64,000 bases of DNA. It comes from Cycas panzhihuaensis. Taxonomy: Eukaryota; Cycadophyta. The stretch is from assembly GCA_023213395.1 (NCBI GenBank), contig CM041465.1, forward strand, positions 106,709,741 to 106,773,740, read 5' to 3'. Position numbers and translations under genes: made by a program. The notes beneath the pieces are model-generated. The model saw nothing but the letters and a program-made list of their open reading frames with translations. It was not told where the DNA came from and searched no databases. Positions 1 through 12,008 of this stretch are shown here, in pieces (position 1 is the first letter of the stretch; each line of letters begins with the position of its first letter).

Positions 1-837
1 AAATGCATGCACCATTCGGTTAACAGGACAAGATAATTATCAAGAATGGAAGAGACTCACTCAGAACCTGCTAATCATGAACAAATTTTGGAGTTATGTT
101 TCTTGGAGATTACCTCGACCAGCACCTGTTATCAATGGGGATGTTATTGTAGAACTTGATGATGCTTTGCTTGCTGCTTGGGAAGCCAAAGATGAAATCG
201 CTTTGGCATTCCTTCACATGATTGTTGATGTGCATGTAGATCATAATATTGCTTGTGCTAAAACTTCTAAGAAAGCTTGGGAAACTTTGTCCTCATTGTA
301 TGAAAGGCGAGATCAAGCTCGCATTTTAATGGTTAAGCCAAATTGTATTCTGTTAAGTTTGTCAAGCCCATGTCGACTTTTCTTTCCTCCATCAAGGAGG
401 TATGTAATGAACTGAATACACTTGGTAGTCCAGCTACAAGGGATGAATTGATCACTTCCATCACCAAAGCCTTACCCAAGGACTACAATGGCTTCATTTC
501 GTCTACTACAAGAGATGGTTCTCTCAAAACTATGACATTCAACGAATTTGAAAGTCTACTACTTCAAGAAAAACAAATCTACACTAAAGATAATGAGGAG
601 GAACCATCTACATCAGGTGCATTCACGGCCAACTCAAAGGCCAAACAGCAACCCAAACCTGCACTCTCAAAGCAGTTGGGGAACATGAACATTGGGTCTT
701 CAAGGACCAATGTTGTATGTCATTATTGTGGCAAACCTGGCCACATAGCACCTGATTGTCGAAAAAAACAAGTAGATCTACGCCAGCAACAGCAGCGACG
801 TCATCCGAATCAGCGACAACAACAGCCACGTCGGTGA
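1..837 (+). pseudogene. copia A gag (nucleocapsid), frameshifted
   Basis: Gag forms the retrotransposon particle and binds its RNA. The N-terminal part reads in one frame to about 335 and then shifts. At that point H has three A residues where A has two (GGTTAAGCC against GGTTAAAGCC), so a one-base deletion explains the shift. The second frame runs from 343 and ends with a CCHC zinc knuckle (CHYCGKPGHIAPDC) at about 717-758. An Arg/Gln-rich tail follows and stops at 835-837. The first codons are outside the window. Confidence 0.9.
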
Positions 838-2160
838 TGCGGCAAAGGTTTCAAAGAAGAATAAAGAACCCTCGACCAAATCGAGGTGCCTATCGACGAG
901 GTCAAAGAGGAAGGGGGGGTTTTAGAGGTGGCAATCAATGCCACTCTAATCAATTTGTAGATGAAGACAAACTATTTTGTGCATATCAGACATCCAAGGT
1001 TGATGAAACTTGGATTATTGATTCTGGAGCTTCACAACACATGACTGGAAGTGAAGAGCTCATCACCAACATCAAGGAAGGCAAAGGTCAATCAGTGACC
1101 TTTGGGAATAATCAATCTGTCAAAATTTCTGGAGTAGGCACAATAACTTCATTTTCTTCTTCATCAAATCCTTCCTCCTCATTTCCCAATGGCAACACCT
1201 ATTTAATACCTTCAATGGACAAAAACTTACTATCTGTTAGCAAATTGGACAAGCAACAGATGAGTGTATTATTCAGAAACGGGAAATGTATAATCAATAA
1301 CAAAGAAGACCAAGTAGTAGCTGTTGGCTATGAGGATCAAGGCCTCTACAAGTTGGATGCAAATAATATAACACTTGATTCTGCTTACTCTGGTTCCATT
1401 GTCACTCCTTACTTGTCCAAGATGCAACTTTGGCATCAACGTCTAGGCCATTTGAGCTTAGACAATTTGAGGCAGATGATCAACAAGAACATGGTACATG
1501 GGCTTCCTAAGATTTATGGAACAAAATGTCTTTGTGAAGCGTGCATTATGGGAACTCAGCATCGCTTGTCTTTCCCTAAAGGCAAAGCGTGGCATGCATC
1601 ACATCCTCTGCAGCTAGTACATTCGGATTTGTGTGGACCTATGTCCACATCATCTTTTGGAGGAGCTTCGTATTACATCTCCTTCATTGATGACTTTTCT
1701 CACAAAGTCTGGGTCTAATTCATCAAACACAAATCTGAAGCATTTTCCAAGTTCAAAGAATTCAAGCTTGAAGTGGAAAATGAGTCTGGCCATTCAATCA
1801 AAACATTAAGTACAGACAATGGAGGTGAATTTACATCAAATGCATTCCCCCAATACTGCAAGGATAACGGCATTCGGAGACAACTGACTATACCTCACAC
1901 TCCTCAACAAAATGGAGTCTCCGAACGAGCGAATGTAACTTTGGCCAATAAAGCCAAAGCTATGATGCATGCACAAGGACTCACTCGAGCTTACTGGGCA
2001 GAAGCATTTCACACAACTGCCTATGTGGCCAATTGAAGTCCAACTACAGCAGTCACCCACATAATACCCGATGAGGCATGGTCTGACAAAAAGCCTACTG
2101 TCAGCCATTTGAAGACTTTTGGGTGCACTACTTATATGCACATTCCCGATCAGCAAAAGA
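838..2160 (+). pseudogene. copia A protease and integrase
   Basis: The aspartic protease motif WIIDSGASQHMTG lies near 1010-1050. The GAG-pre-integrase segment (LWHQRLGHLSLDNLRQM; Cys pair CLCEACIMG) is at about 1430-1600. The integrase core starts at HSDLCGPM near 1620 and includes STDNGGEF near 1810 and PQQNGVSERA near 1900. Integrase inserts the cDNA copy into the host genome. A stop near 1716 interrupts the core and another at 2034-2036 ends the next open stretch, so the polyprotein is broken although most catalytic positions are still recognisable. Confidence 0.9.
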
Positions 2161-4170
2161 AGAAATTAGACAAGCATAGTCTAAAATGTATCTTTGTAGG
2201 ATATGCCATTCACAGCAAAGCCTACAAGTTGTATGATCCCATAGGGAAGAAAATGCATCTCTCAAGAGATGTCATCTTTGCTGAAGAAGATCACAAGGAG
2301 GTGCAAATAGCATCCATGCAACCTCCCATTGACAAAGGCAAGAAGATTGTTGAGGCCTTCCTTCCCTCTCAATCCTCTACACCATGTTCATCATCTGCAC
2401 CAGCTGGACCGTCTATTTCAACTGAATTTGCTCCACTTGATCCAAGCACATCTTCTGTTGACCAACCACTCAGACCAGAAGATCTTGAGGTTCAAGTAAC
2501 TTCGATTCAAAAGCTACCCAAATGGTACACACAAACAGTTCAGGACGGTCACATCATTGAAGGAAAACGTCCATCTAAATATCGGCAGCAAACCAATTAT
2601 GCACTTATGGCTGAAGTGCTTTGTGTTGATGAGCCTTCCACTTTTGAGGAGGCTTCTAAAAATGAAAATTGGAAGGCTACCATGGATGAAGAAATCCATT
2701 CTATTGAAAAGAATGGAACTTGGAATTTGGTTGAATTGCCTAAACACAAACAAGCAATCAGTTGCAAATGGGTCTACAAGACAAAATTCCACTCAGATGG
2801 TTCACTTAAAAGGCAAAAGGCTCGCCTTGTGGCAAAAGGATTTAAACAAAAAGAAAGCATAGACTATGAGGAAACTTTTGCACCAGTCGCGAACATGAAC
2901 ACCATGAGACTCATCTTGGCCTTAGCTGCTCAATGCAAATGGTCAGTTTATCAGATGGATGTGAAGAGCGCCTTTCTTAATGGCGATCTTCAAGAGGAGG
3001 TATATTTGGAGCAACCTCCCAGTTACAAAGTACAAGGCAAGGAGCATTTTGTATATCGCCTAAAAAAGGCGTTATATGGCTTGAAGCAAGCTCCAAGGGC
3101 ATGGTACTCGAAGATCGATGACTACTTCTTGAGACATGGGTTTCATCGATCTACTTCAGATCCTAATCTGTATATAAAACATGAAAATAACCATGTAACT
3201 TTTGTTGCCTTGTATGTAGATGACTTAGTGATCGCTGGTAGTGACACTAAGATGATTCACATTCTCCAAGATGACTTGAAAAGAAGCTTCGAGATGACAG
3301 ATCTTGGACTTCTCCATTACTTTTTAGGCTTTGAGATATGGCAACAGCCAGACTATATCTTCATCTCCCAAGCGAAATATTCTTGGGACATTTTGCAGCA
3401 GTTCAGGATGCACGACTGCAAATCAGCGCCTACACCTGTGGAGAACGGATCTAAGATTACTCTCAATGAGGAACCTACACTGGCAGATTCCACACTTTAC
3501 CGGTAGTTAATTGGGAGTCTCATTTGTCTCACCAACACTCGACCGGACATTTCATTTGCTATTGGGATTTGCTCACGTTACATGTCTCAACCCAATCAGA
3601 TACACTGGGATGCAGCCAAACACATACTTAAGTACATCAAAGGCACATTGTAGCATGGCCTTAAGTATGCATATAATGAGAAGTTCACTCTGGAAGGGTT
3701 CTTAGATTCTGATTGGGCAGGTTGCCAAGATAGCAGAAGATCAACCTCGGAATATTGTTTTTCCCTTGGTTCAGCAGTTGTTTCGTGGAGTTGCAAGAAG
3801 CAACCCAATGTTACCTTGTCCTCCACCGAAGTAGAGTACAAAGCTGCAGTCAGCGCAGCTTGTGAGGCTATCTGGACATGACGGATTCTTGGGAAACTTG
3901 GACTTAAGTAGGGTCACCCCACCAGGATACATTGCGACAATCAAAGTGTGCTCAAGTTAGCTAAGAATCCAGTCTTTCATGCGTGGACAAAACACATCGA
4001 GGTTCACCATCACTTCATCAGAGAGCATGTGCAGAATGGTGAGATCAACCTCTAGTACAGACCTACAAAGGAGCAGAGTATGTGACATCTTTACCAAGCC
4101 TCTTAGTAGAGAAAAGTTTGTAAAATTCAGAGATGGTCTTGGTGTCCGACTTAACATTGTAAACAGTAAG
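2161..4170 (+). pseudogene. copia A reverse transcriptase and RNase H
   Basis: A Ser/Pro-rich linker (about 2370-2470) precedes an RT that starts near KLPKWYTQTVQDG at 2510. Landmarks are CKWVYKTKFHSDG near 2765, [12 protein letters not shown] near 2950, [15 protein letters not shown] near 3063 and the catalytic YVDD near 3214. RNase H follows from about 3500 with stops at 3504-3506 and further downstream. The end of the polyprotein reaches the polypurine tract. The RT part is open for over 450 codons; RNase H is badly broken. Confidence 0.92.
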
Positions 4171-4176
4171 GGGGGG

Positions 4177-4730
4177 TGTTAAACCTTATGTTTACATGTT
4201 AAGATAATGTACTTTAATTTTCATGTAATATGTGTACTTTTGTATTTTAGGGGTGACTTATCACTTAAGTGATAAAGTGCACACCCACATTCTTTATAGT
4301 GACACAACGTTGTCACTAAAGGGTCAAATGGACCCTCATGCATTTTTGCTCACATGAGAGCCCAAAAGGACACATGTCCAACATGCAAGGCATGTATCTT
4401 GGATGTTTGACACTTATCAAACATCCAAGGCCTTAGGTCTCTCATCTCACTCTATATAATGAGACCTCTTCTCATTGTCTCATAAGAGATTTGGAGTTGT
4501 ATTGTTATGTTGTCAGTTTGCTAATCAAACTGTTCATTCTTTGGAGGTTGGACCAATTCCAACTCCACATATTGGGTATCATTTTCTCTTGCTCCTTCAT
4601 TTATGTTTTGTCTCTTTGCTTTCTCTTTACCTTGAGATTATTATACTTGTTAGTATTTGTGCTCATAGAACTAGAGTGATCCTAGTTTCTAGATCTTAGG
4701 ACTGTTGAGGCCATCTAGCCTCTTTTCACA
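4177..4730 (+). repeat. 3' LTR of copia A
   Basis: It starts TGTTAAACC directly after a polypurine tract (AAGGGGGGG at about 4168-4175) and ends CTCTTTTCACA. It is 554 bp and collinear with the 5' LTR of H (22307-22861). A TATA-like TATATAAT lies at about 4453-4460, where the LTR promoter is expected. Small open frames inside it are not genes. Confidence 0.93.
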
Positions 4731-5410
4731 AACTCTTGTATAATTCAAACTCAGATCTATTGTTCCTTTCAAATATCTAAGTATTCTCTTTGTTTCATTC
4801 CAATGTGATATCTTCAGTTCTTGCATATATCTAAAAATTACTCCAACTAAACAAGAGATGTCAAGTCTTGTAGTAGTGAGATATATCAGACTTTCAACTA
4901 GTTGTCTATATGTGGTTGCATTTACTATGTAACCATCTGTATCATGATTTAACACACAACCTGTTTCCATAGGTGTGGCACAACTATTACAGTTTTTCAT
5001 GTTGAATTTTTCCAACATATTCCTGATGTATTTGGATTGAGACAAGATCACAGAAACATTCAACTAAGTCACCTCAATTCCAAGATAATAATGTAACATT
5101 CCAAGATTGGTCATTTCAAAAAAAATTTCTAATTGGTTCTTTATAGATACAATTGAGTCTGTATCACTTCATGTGAGGAGCATATCATCTGCATACACTA
5201 CTATTATAGTTATCAGACCCTTATTGAATTTCACATATAGACTTGGATCAGACTCACATCTATGGAAGTTATTGTGAACAAGGTATTTATCTAGCTTTGC
5301 ATACCATGCTCTTTGAGCATGTTTAAGCCTATATAAGGCTTTCTTTAACCTACACACCAGATTTTCTTGTCCTAATTTTGCATAGCCTTCTGGGTGATAC
5401 AGACAGACAC
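4731..5410 (-). pseudogene. copia fragment B: RT C-terminal half and start of RNase H
   Basis: Read on the minus strand, 5357-5169 gives [19 protein letters not shown] and a catalytic-site variant YADD. 5063-4731 gives ILSQSKYIRNMLEKF, ATPMETG and the RNase H lead-in YRQLVESLIYLTTTRLDIS. These are classic copia RT/RNase H motifs. The fragment is cut at 4730 by the end of element A. Its upstream side fades near 5410 into about 75 bp that I could not assign (5411-5485). No LTR is attached. It may be the 3' half of an internally deleted element whose 5' LTR is at 36307-36724. Confidence 0.85.
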
Positions 5411-5485
5411 AAGATGCTCACATGCTTTACTCCTAAGAACATGTAAGGGGAGACACCCTTCAATGGGTAGAGTCCAAGCAAATCA

Positions 5486-5888
5486 TGTTAGAAGATAATG
5501 TTTAATGCGTAATGTTTTAAGGTGTAAGTTGTGTCTTCGGGTCAATAGTGTTGTAGTCCTAAGTATTATGTTAGAGTCTAAGCGTCTCATATTATAATAT
5601 TATGTAAGAAGTTGAAAGGTCATTGGTTAGTTAGAAGGTGAAAAGTCATTGGGTAGGTTAAAGGTCTTTTGTCCCTCGTGTAACTCACCTCACCTTCATA
5701 TTCCCACCTATGATGTATAAATAGTTGAGTGAGGTACAGGAGGGACACCGAGTCATCATGGAGTCCCTTGTTGTGTCCATGGTGTGGTAGTATCATGATG
5801 TAGCCATCTATAATCTGAGTTAATACAATTTCCATTTTATCCATTGATCTTGTTGATGTTAAATGAACTCCATGTTGAAAGTTTAACA
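5486..5888 (+). repeat. 5' LTR of element C
   Basis: It starts TGTTAGAAGATAATG and ends GAAAGTTTAACA, 403 bp. It carries TATAAATAG at 5716-5724 as a likely promoter TATA box. It is followed directly by a PBS. Confidence 0.93.
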
Positions 5889-5904
5889 TGGTATTAGAAC
5901 AGGT
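5889..5904 (+). other. primer-binding site of C
   Basis: TGGTATTAGAACAGGT directly follows the LTR. It is a two-mismatch variant of the initiator-Met tRNA site TGGTATCAGAGC over 12 bases. Confidence 0.85.
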
Positions 5905-6919
5905 TGCATGTTAAGGCTATTGTTGTGCAGCTTCGCCAAGTTTTTGATAAGGGAGGAGGTGACTCTGTTAAGTTGGTTGCCAGATTGAAAATTTGAATTA
6001 AGAAGGTGACGTCCCAAGGCCATCATTGTTGCAAGATGTGCCAAGTGGCGATACAAGTCAGAATTTGTACCGGGTAATTCTATCCTCTTATTTTGTTATA
6101 AGCAAAAGATTATGAAATAGGGTTTCATGAAGCCTTTGGTTGATGATATTGAAATATGGGGTGACGTGTGAAGATATTGTTGGTCAGTCTTTACTCTGTG
6201 AAGAAATTGGTTAATTTGTGAACCTGAAATACCGCCTAGGGTTTGTATTGGAAATATTTAGGACTTAATTGATGAAAGTGAAGCCAATTACCATTTTGGT
6301 TATCTGAAGATATTCTATCATGAATAAAACCCTACATGAGGTTAGCCACATCATTCGTAATAGGTGTTGCGTGACAAAACAACCCAGTAAAGATAGTGAA
6401 AACCACAGAAGACACCTTTGCCTTATAGTCACCATTGTTGAATCTGGAGACCTACAGCTGAATCGTGGAAAGATTACGCCTTGAGTAGAGGACCCATTGA
6501 AATTTGTGGAGGATAACTTGCCTTTCTTCCACTAAGAACAGGGCTATGTTGCCTAGGGTTTGCCATTTGTTTAGTGTGGCTTTGGTTGGTTCGGGTTAGG
6601 TGTTATTCCACACTAGAAGATGTTGGTTCTATTTCTTGGAGACTGTGTTGCAAGAGGCAGGCTACTTTATGAGTTGAGAAGTCATATTGAAGATGCAAAG
6701 GTCCAACCTTCAAAATAAGAAGCGCCAACGATATTTTGGGACTAGATTGCATCATATTTACCAACGACAAATGATGCGGCAGAGAAACCTCTATTTCATG
6801 TTTCCAAAAAATTTCAAGAAGCAATCTTAAATGCTAGACAAATACTCTTTGCTTTCCTCATGCCTACTCGGCCGCAACGATAGAATAGATTCTATGTAAC
6901 GAATAGTGATTCGTATTGT
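5905..6919 (+). other. leader of element C, no gene recognised
   Basis: This is untranslated-looking leader with many stops in all frames. Part of it (GGCCATCATTGTTGCAAG near 6020) matches the D leader near 21618, supporting common descent of C and D. Short open frames on the minus strand near 6603-7042 show no protein features. Confidence 0.6.
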
Positions 6920-6931
6920 TGGTCCGGTCAT

Positions 6932-7321
6932 GTGTGGCCTCCAACTCCTAAAGCACCAATAAGCATTCGAACAACAGAGGGGAAGAGACAGCAACCCTCT
7001 AAGCCTCACAGAAATACAAATGGCTCTGTGGCTGTTCTGCATTCACCAGATCATTTGAGACATAGAATTTTAAAGCAAAAGAGGGCTATTATTGATTCTC
7101 TCGTAACCCGTCAGCCCCCTCTTGAAGCGTAGAAATTGGAGCAAACGAAGCTAGATGCCCTACCTTTGGATATTTTGGTGCAAGTTATTTGTAAACTCAA
7201 AGATGATGATCTGAAGCCTCTGCGAATAACACCATTGATCGGCTCTCGATTTCCATATGCCCTCGGTTGCGCTCTTGTGTTCCATGAAGACTATATTAGC
7301 TCGCCCAAGATTCGATCTTGA
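6932..7321 (+). pseudogene. captured F-box protein fragment (SKIP27/FBS-like) inside C
   Basis: One plus-strand frame, broken by a single TAG at 7130-7132, reads a basic region (RHRILKQKRAIIDSL) followed by an F-box-like helix pattern, LDALPLDILVQVICKLKDDD then LKPL, at about 7148-7222. F-box proteins bridge SKP1 of an SCF ubiquitin ligase to a substrate. The pattern LPLDIL-(x)n-DDLK with an upstream basic stretch resembles the short plant F-box family that includes SKIP27 and FBS1. After LKPL the expected family sequence is not readable, so the copy is truncated or frameshifted. It lies between the C LTRs, so it looks captured from the host. The family assignment is from memory of motifs, not a search. 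Confidence 0.5.
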
Positions 7322-7617
7322 AGAAGAAAAATCGAAGATTAAAGAAGACTCTCGTCAACTTTCTGCTCAAATCTCGTTGTCATGGGTAAAATAATTTTGC
7401 AAGGTTGATTCTGAATTAGGGTTCATATTTTTCAAAGTTATGCAGAAAATTTAATTGTATTTGACCTCCGTTTGCAATCCGCGGATGCCAAAATTATTAG
7501 GGCAAATTTTATTATTTTTGCATGGTCAAAATTGAAAAAGTTAAATTAAGATGAGTTTTGAAATTCACTGCCCCCCCTAATATTATGGATTCTTAAAGAG
7601 ACCGATTGCTTATCATT
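7322..7617 (+). other. element C interior, unassigned
   Basis: AT-rich sequence continuing after the F-box-like insert. It contains no convincing open frame and ends at the insertion point of E. Confidence 0.5.
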
Positions 7618-7836
7618 TGTTAAACACAACTCAGTGATGAAGGGAAAATACTTGATTGATTATTGAGGAGTAAACTCCTAAATATATACAAAATACAATT
7701 TGTAACCACCAAGAACCTAATAGTAACCGTCACATAAGATGTTGACACTTGTCAAACACATGTCCTAAGTAAGTTACAAAATTGAGGGGTCTATTACCCC
7801 TTTAGATTTCCTAAGATAAAACAATACTTTCTAACA
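7618..7836 (-). repeat. 3' LTR of copia E (with polypurine tract 7837-7855)
   Basis: On the plus strand it runs TGTTAAACACAACTC to TTTCTAACA. The adjacent CCCTCTCTTAATGTTTAAT is the complement of the polypurine tract ATTAAACATTAAGAGAGGG. The same tract context occurs in I, O and C. Confidence 0.92.
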
Positions 7837-7855
7837 CCCTCTCTTAATGTTTAAT

Positions 7856-9480
7856 CTTTTAACCCTATCTTATCCCTAAGAATTAGAAATATGTCTTTTC
7901 CGAGTGGTTTTGTCAATATATCTGCTATTTGATCTCCTGTTGGACAATATATCAAGTCAATCTCCTTACTTTGAACATTCTGCCGAATGAAATGATGGTG
8001 GACCTCGATGTGCTTTGTTCGAGAATGAAGGATTGGATTCTTCGTTAACTTGATTGCAGTTTGATTGTCACACTTTAGTGACGTTGGCCGTTGCTGTTGT
8101 TGACCCAGGTCTATTAGAAATTGCCTTAGCCAAATTGCTTCAGTAGTTGCACCGGCTGTTGATTTGTATTCTACTTCTGTCGATGATAGGGCTACTATTG
8201 CCTGATTTTTGCTACTCCAAGAGATTGGTGTAGTGCCTAGGAAGAAACAATGTCCACCAATAGATTTCCTTTGTTATTTGTCTCCTGCCCAATCTGAGTC
8301 ATTGAATCTTGACAACTGAAGTGATTCCTTCTTTGGATATACCAGCTTTAATTCAATTGTTCCCCTTAAGTATCTCAATATTCTTTTTGTTGCTTTCCAA
8401 TGAATTATATTTGGCTCCTGCATGTATCTTAACACAAGACCTACTGAGTATGTGATATCAAGTCTGGCGGCAGTAAGATAGATTAAACTCCCGATGAGTT
8501 GTCTATACAAAGTGGCATCAACTTAAGGCTCTTCTTTGTCAAAAGTCAAGTTACAATTTCTTTCCATAGGAGTTGTGCATGGATTGCAGTTTTCCATCTG
8601 AAATTTTGTAAGCGAGTCTTTGATGTACTTGCTCTGACTCAGAGTGATTGAGTCATCCTTTTGATCAATTTCTATTCCCAGGTAATAATTTAGAAGACCC
8701 AAATCAATCATTTCAAATTTACTCTCAAGTTGACTTTTTATATTTGAGATTGATTATTCATCATCCCCGGTAAGAATCATGCCATCTACATATACCGTAA
8801 TTATGGTGATTAACCCATTTTTGTTCTTTACATATAGGCTTGAGTCTGAGTTGCATCTATGGAATCCATTTTAACAAAGATAGTTGTCCAACTTTGCATA
8901 CCATGCACGTGAAGCCCGTTTTAACCCATATAATGCCTTATTTAAACTGCATACCAAATGCTCTTGCCCTTTTTCAATATAGCCTTCTGGTTAGCTCATG
9001 TAGACTTCTTCTTCTATTTCTCCATTCAGAAAGGCACTTTTGACATCTAGCTGGTATATATTCCAATTTTTTTGTGCTGCTAATGCTATCACTGCCCTTA
9101 CTGTGTTTAATTTGGCTACAGGTGAAAAGATTTCTTCATAACCTACCCCAGTTGTTTGAGTGTAGCCCTCTACCACAAGCCTTGCTTTATATTTTTAAAT
9201 GTTTCCATTGGCCCCTTCTTTTATCTTGTAGATCCATTTGCAATTGACTACTAGTTTGTTGGGTGGTAATTCTACCAATTCCCAAGTCTGATTTTTGATG
9301 ATGGATTCCATCTCAATGTCCATGGTTGTTCTCCATTTGATTTGTTCATTTGCTTCTACAAAGGATTGGGGTTCTATGTTATTGTATAATGCTCTATATC
9401 TCTGGCTTCTTGTCCTGTGAGGAAGTATTTCTCCTTTTCCTTCCTCGACAATTTTGATATACCATCAGGGTAGCCTTTTT
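7856..9480 (-). pseudogene. copia E reverse transcriptase and RNase H
   Basis: Minus-strand RT begins around 9480 and includes a CKW-(I)-YK lead near 9235, [18 protein letters not shown] near 9170, and [19 protein letters not shown] just above 8991. The polymerase box near 8790 reads YVDG instead of YVDD, so the second catalytic Asp is lost. Then come MIDLGLLNYYLGIEID (8711), TTPMERNCNL, and RNase H (YRQLIGSLIYLTAARLDITYS at 8507, plus the downstream HVEVHH-type segment near 7990). Frames change several times. Confidence 0.88.
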
Positions 9481-10667
9481 CCTTCCTTTGGTTCTTCTTC
9501 AGTTCTTGATTCTTCTGGAGTTGATTCTTCTCCTTCTGATTGTGAGACTTCTTTTGAAGTCTATGGTGAGACTGAGTCTTCTGAGATGTCTTTTGAAGTT
9601 AAACCAGATGCTTCTTCGGTAACAGTTTCTTGAGATATGACTTGACGTGCCTCATTAATTTCCTTTATTTTATCTTCTTCTACTTCTTCTTCATTGAATA
9701 TGACATCTTTGCTTATATATATCTTGTTGGTTTTTGGATCTATGCATTTGTAAGCTTTTGAATTTTTGTTGTATCCAGTCATGATACATTCAAGACATTT
9801 TGAATCAAGCTTTGTTCTTTTCTTGTTGGGAATATGAATAAATGACTTACATCTAAAAACCATCAGATGACTCACATCTAATTTTCTCCCTATCCAGGCT
9901 TCTTCCGGGGTGAGAAGATCCAGTGCCTTTGTTGGACATTGATTCAACAGATAACAGGCTATGTTAACGGCTTCTGCCCAATAGGATCTAGGGACCTTTT
10001 TTTCATGAACCATGCACAGTGCCATTTCCATAATGGCTCTCTTCTTCCTTCCTGTAACCCCATTGGATTGAGTATATAGGGTTGTGAATTGTCTACAAAT
10101 TCCATTTATTTTATAAGAGTTTAGGAATTCCTTTGAAATATACTCCCCTCCACCATCAGATCTAATACATTTTATTTTTTCTCCATACTTTAGTTCTACT
10201 TCAGCCTTGAATTCTTTGAAGCTGTCAAATACTTCAGATTTATTTTGAAGGAAGTAGACCCATATTTTTTTAATCAAATCATCAATAAATGTAAGAAAAT
10301 ATATACAACCATTAATAGAATATGGAGTGAGTGGTCCACATATGTCAGTATGTATTAGCTCCAACCTTCTTTAAGCTCTCCATTCACTTTCTTTAAAAGG
10401 CAGCCTATGTTGTTTTTCAAATTGACAACTTTTACAAATAAAGTTATATGATGTGATAGAAGGAAGACCATTAACTAGTCTGTCCTTCTTCATTGATTTG
10501 AGCTTTTCTATGGGGAGATGTCCATACTTCAAGTGCCACAATTTGTCATTCTCATTAAGATTTGCAACTGTACAAGCTTTTACATCAGAGAGCATGGGAT
10601 GTGAAAGCAACCTATATAGGTCATTGCTTTCTACTCCCTTTGCAATTACATGACCATTATCCTTCAT
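9481..10667 (-). pseudogene. copia E GAG-pre-integrase and integrase
   Basis: Pre-integrase motif LWHLKYGHLPIEKLKSM and a Cys pair (FICKSCQFEK) lie in 10667-10371. The integrase core runs from MELIHTDICGPLTPYS at 10364 through FIDDLIKKIWVYF and CIRSDGGGEY to the site where the third catalytic residue is expected. There the usual NGVAERKNR reads NGVTGRKKR, so Glu is replaced by Gly. The 267-codon frame continues through SYWAEAVNIACYLLN into an acidic linker. Confidence 0.9.
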
Positions 10668-12008
10668 ATCAAGGATGTACCAGAACCCCTTTCATCAAAG
10701 ACAATCCTTAGCCTTTTTTTGCTAACTTGAAAGACAGACAGAAGATTCATTTAAGATCAGGGACCAAAATTACATTTCCATTTTTTTTAATGTTGCCTTG
10801 CAACTTGAGAGCTATTGTTCCTACTCCCTTTATATTAAGGGGGTGTTTATATCCTAACTCCACCGATCGATCTGATGTGTATGGCTAAAGTGTCTCAAAC
10901 CAGTCTTCTCTGCTAGTCATGGGTGTTTATATCCTAACTCCACCGATCGATCTGATGTCTATGGCTAAAGTGTCTCAAACCAGTCTTCTCTGCTAGTCAT
11001 GTGCCAGGACGCTCCTAAATCAATGTACCAAACATCTTTGTCCTGAAGGCCAGATGTGAGTGCAACAATGAAGGCGGTCTCTTCCTCTTCATTTACATCA
11101 GTTTGTTCCTTGCTATAGTTTCCAACTAGGCACTTCCCTCTCTAGATGTTTATTCTCCTTTGTGAGCATTGATATGGATAATGACCTAGCTGTCCACAAT
11201 GATAACAAAGATCAAAAGCTCTACAAGTACTTGCAAAGTGACCAGTCTTACCACAATTGTAGCAAACTCTTAGAGCTAATGTGCAGCCTCAACCTCTGAT
11301 ATCTTGCCATCTGCCTCGTGAAGAAGCCCTTGCTTCCGGAGTTCATCCTCTTCCTCTGCTTCACCCTTTTGGCCCTAGAATTAACCTGGAAATGAATGCA
11401 TCTTTTAATCCTTTAGAGTCTCCGTATCTCTTGTTCCTCTATTCCTGTCTGAGCAACAATCCAGTTAATGTGTCCAAGGCCATTGTTGCAATCTGGTCAT
11501 TGTTAGTTATTGTGTTTATGGTCACATCAAAGGATTTAGCCAGTTTGTTGGCTATCATTTCTACTAATTCTGGATCACTGATGGCAACACCTGCACTTAA
11601 AAGATCATTTCTCAAGGAAATAACTTTGTGAATAAATTTAGTCATTGTTTCTGTCTTCTTCATATGAAGCTTGAACAATTCTTCTTTCAAAGCAACTATT
11701 CTAACTCTATTCTTTCGCCAATGTAAATTGTCAAAGCACTTCTAGATGGCTAAAGTGGAATTCAAATTTTCCACATATATAAGAGGAGGATCAAATGTTG
11801 AGAGTTTTAACACTATGACCCCTACACTATCTCGTTCTTCCCAACTTGTAAGGTTTGTTCCAGGTGTACCAAGTTTTGCTTCTTGTCCAGTTGTAATCCT
11901 CCATGTATTTTTAGCCCTTAATAATATCCCTACCTTAATATTTTAGACATGAGGATTATTGTCTGTAAGTTTGTCTATATCAGGTAGAGCAAGAATAGAA
12001 GATGGCAT
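10668..12008 (-). pseudogene. copia E gag, zinc knuckles and protease
   Basis: The likely gag start is the ATG whose first base is 12008 (MPSSILALPDIDKL). Gag continues through KLHMKKTETMTKFIHKV and SDPELVEMIANKLAKSFD (11690-11439). Two CCHC-type knuckles are encoded around 11290-11150. The protease motif near 11035 reads WYIDLGAS, with Leu in place of Ser after the catalytic Asp. A tandem duplication at 10841-11000 interrupts the region after protease. No single frame spans the gene. Confidence 0.85.
10841..11000. repeat. 80-bp tandem duplication in copia E
   Basis: 10841-10920 and 10921-11000 are the same 80 bases (starting GGGTGTTTATATCC, ending CTGCTAGTCAT). They differ at one site, GATGTGTATGG against GATGTCTATGG. 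Since 80 is not a multiple of three, the duplication shifts the reading frame. Confidence 0.97.

Larger units (their letters stand above)
1..4730 (+). mobile_element. Ty1/copia retrotransposon A (5' end outside window)
   Basis: The domain order gag, protease, integrase, reverse transcriptase, RNase H, polypurine tract and 3' LTR is readable on the plus strand, which is the copia order. The 5' LTR, PBS and leader lie before the window; comparison with H shows that only the first few gag codons are missing. It is the same subfamily as H: the LTR lengths are 554 and 555 bp and gag is very similar. Several frameshifts and stops make it non-coding today. It ends against a minus-strand copia fragment at 4731. 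Confidence 0.95.

Noticed and set aside
4475-4699. Open frames within 4475-4699, also 14291-14623 and 22679-22888
   Set aside because: They lie inside the LTRs or leaders of A, G and H and have no conserved protein features; the same positions are not kept open across copies.
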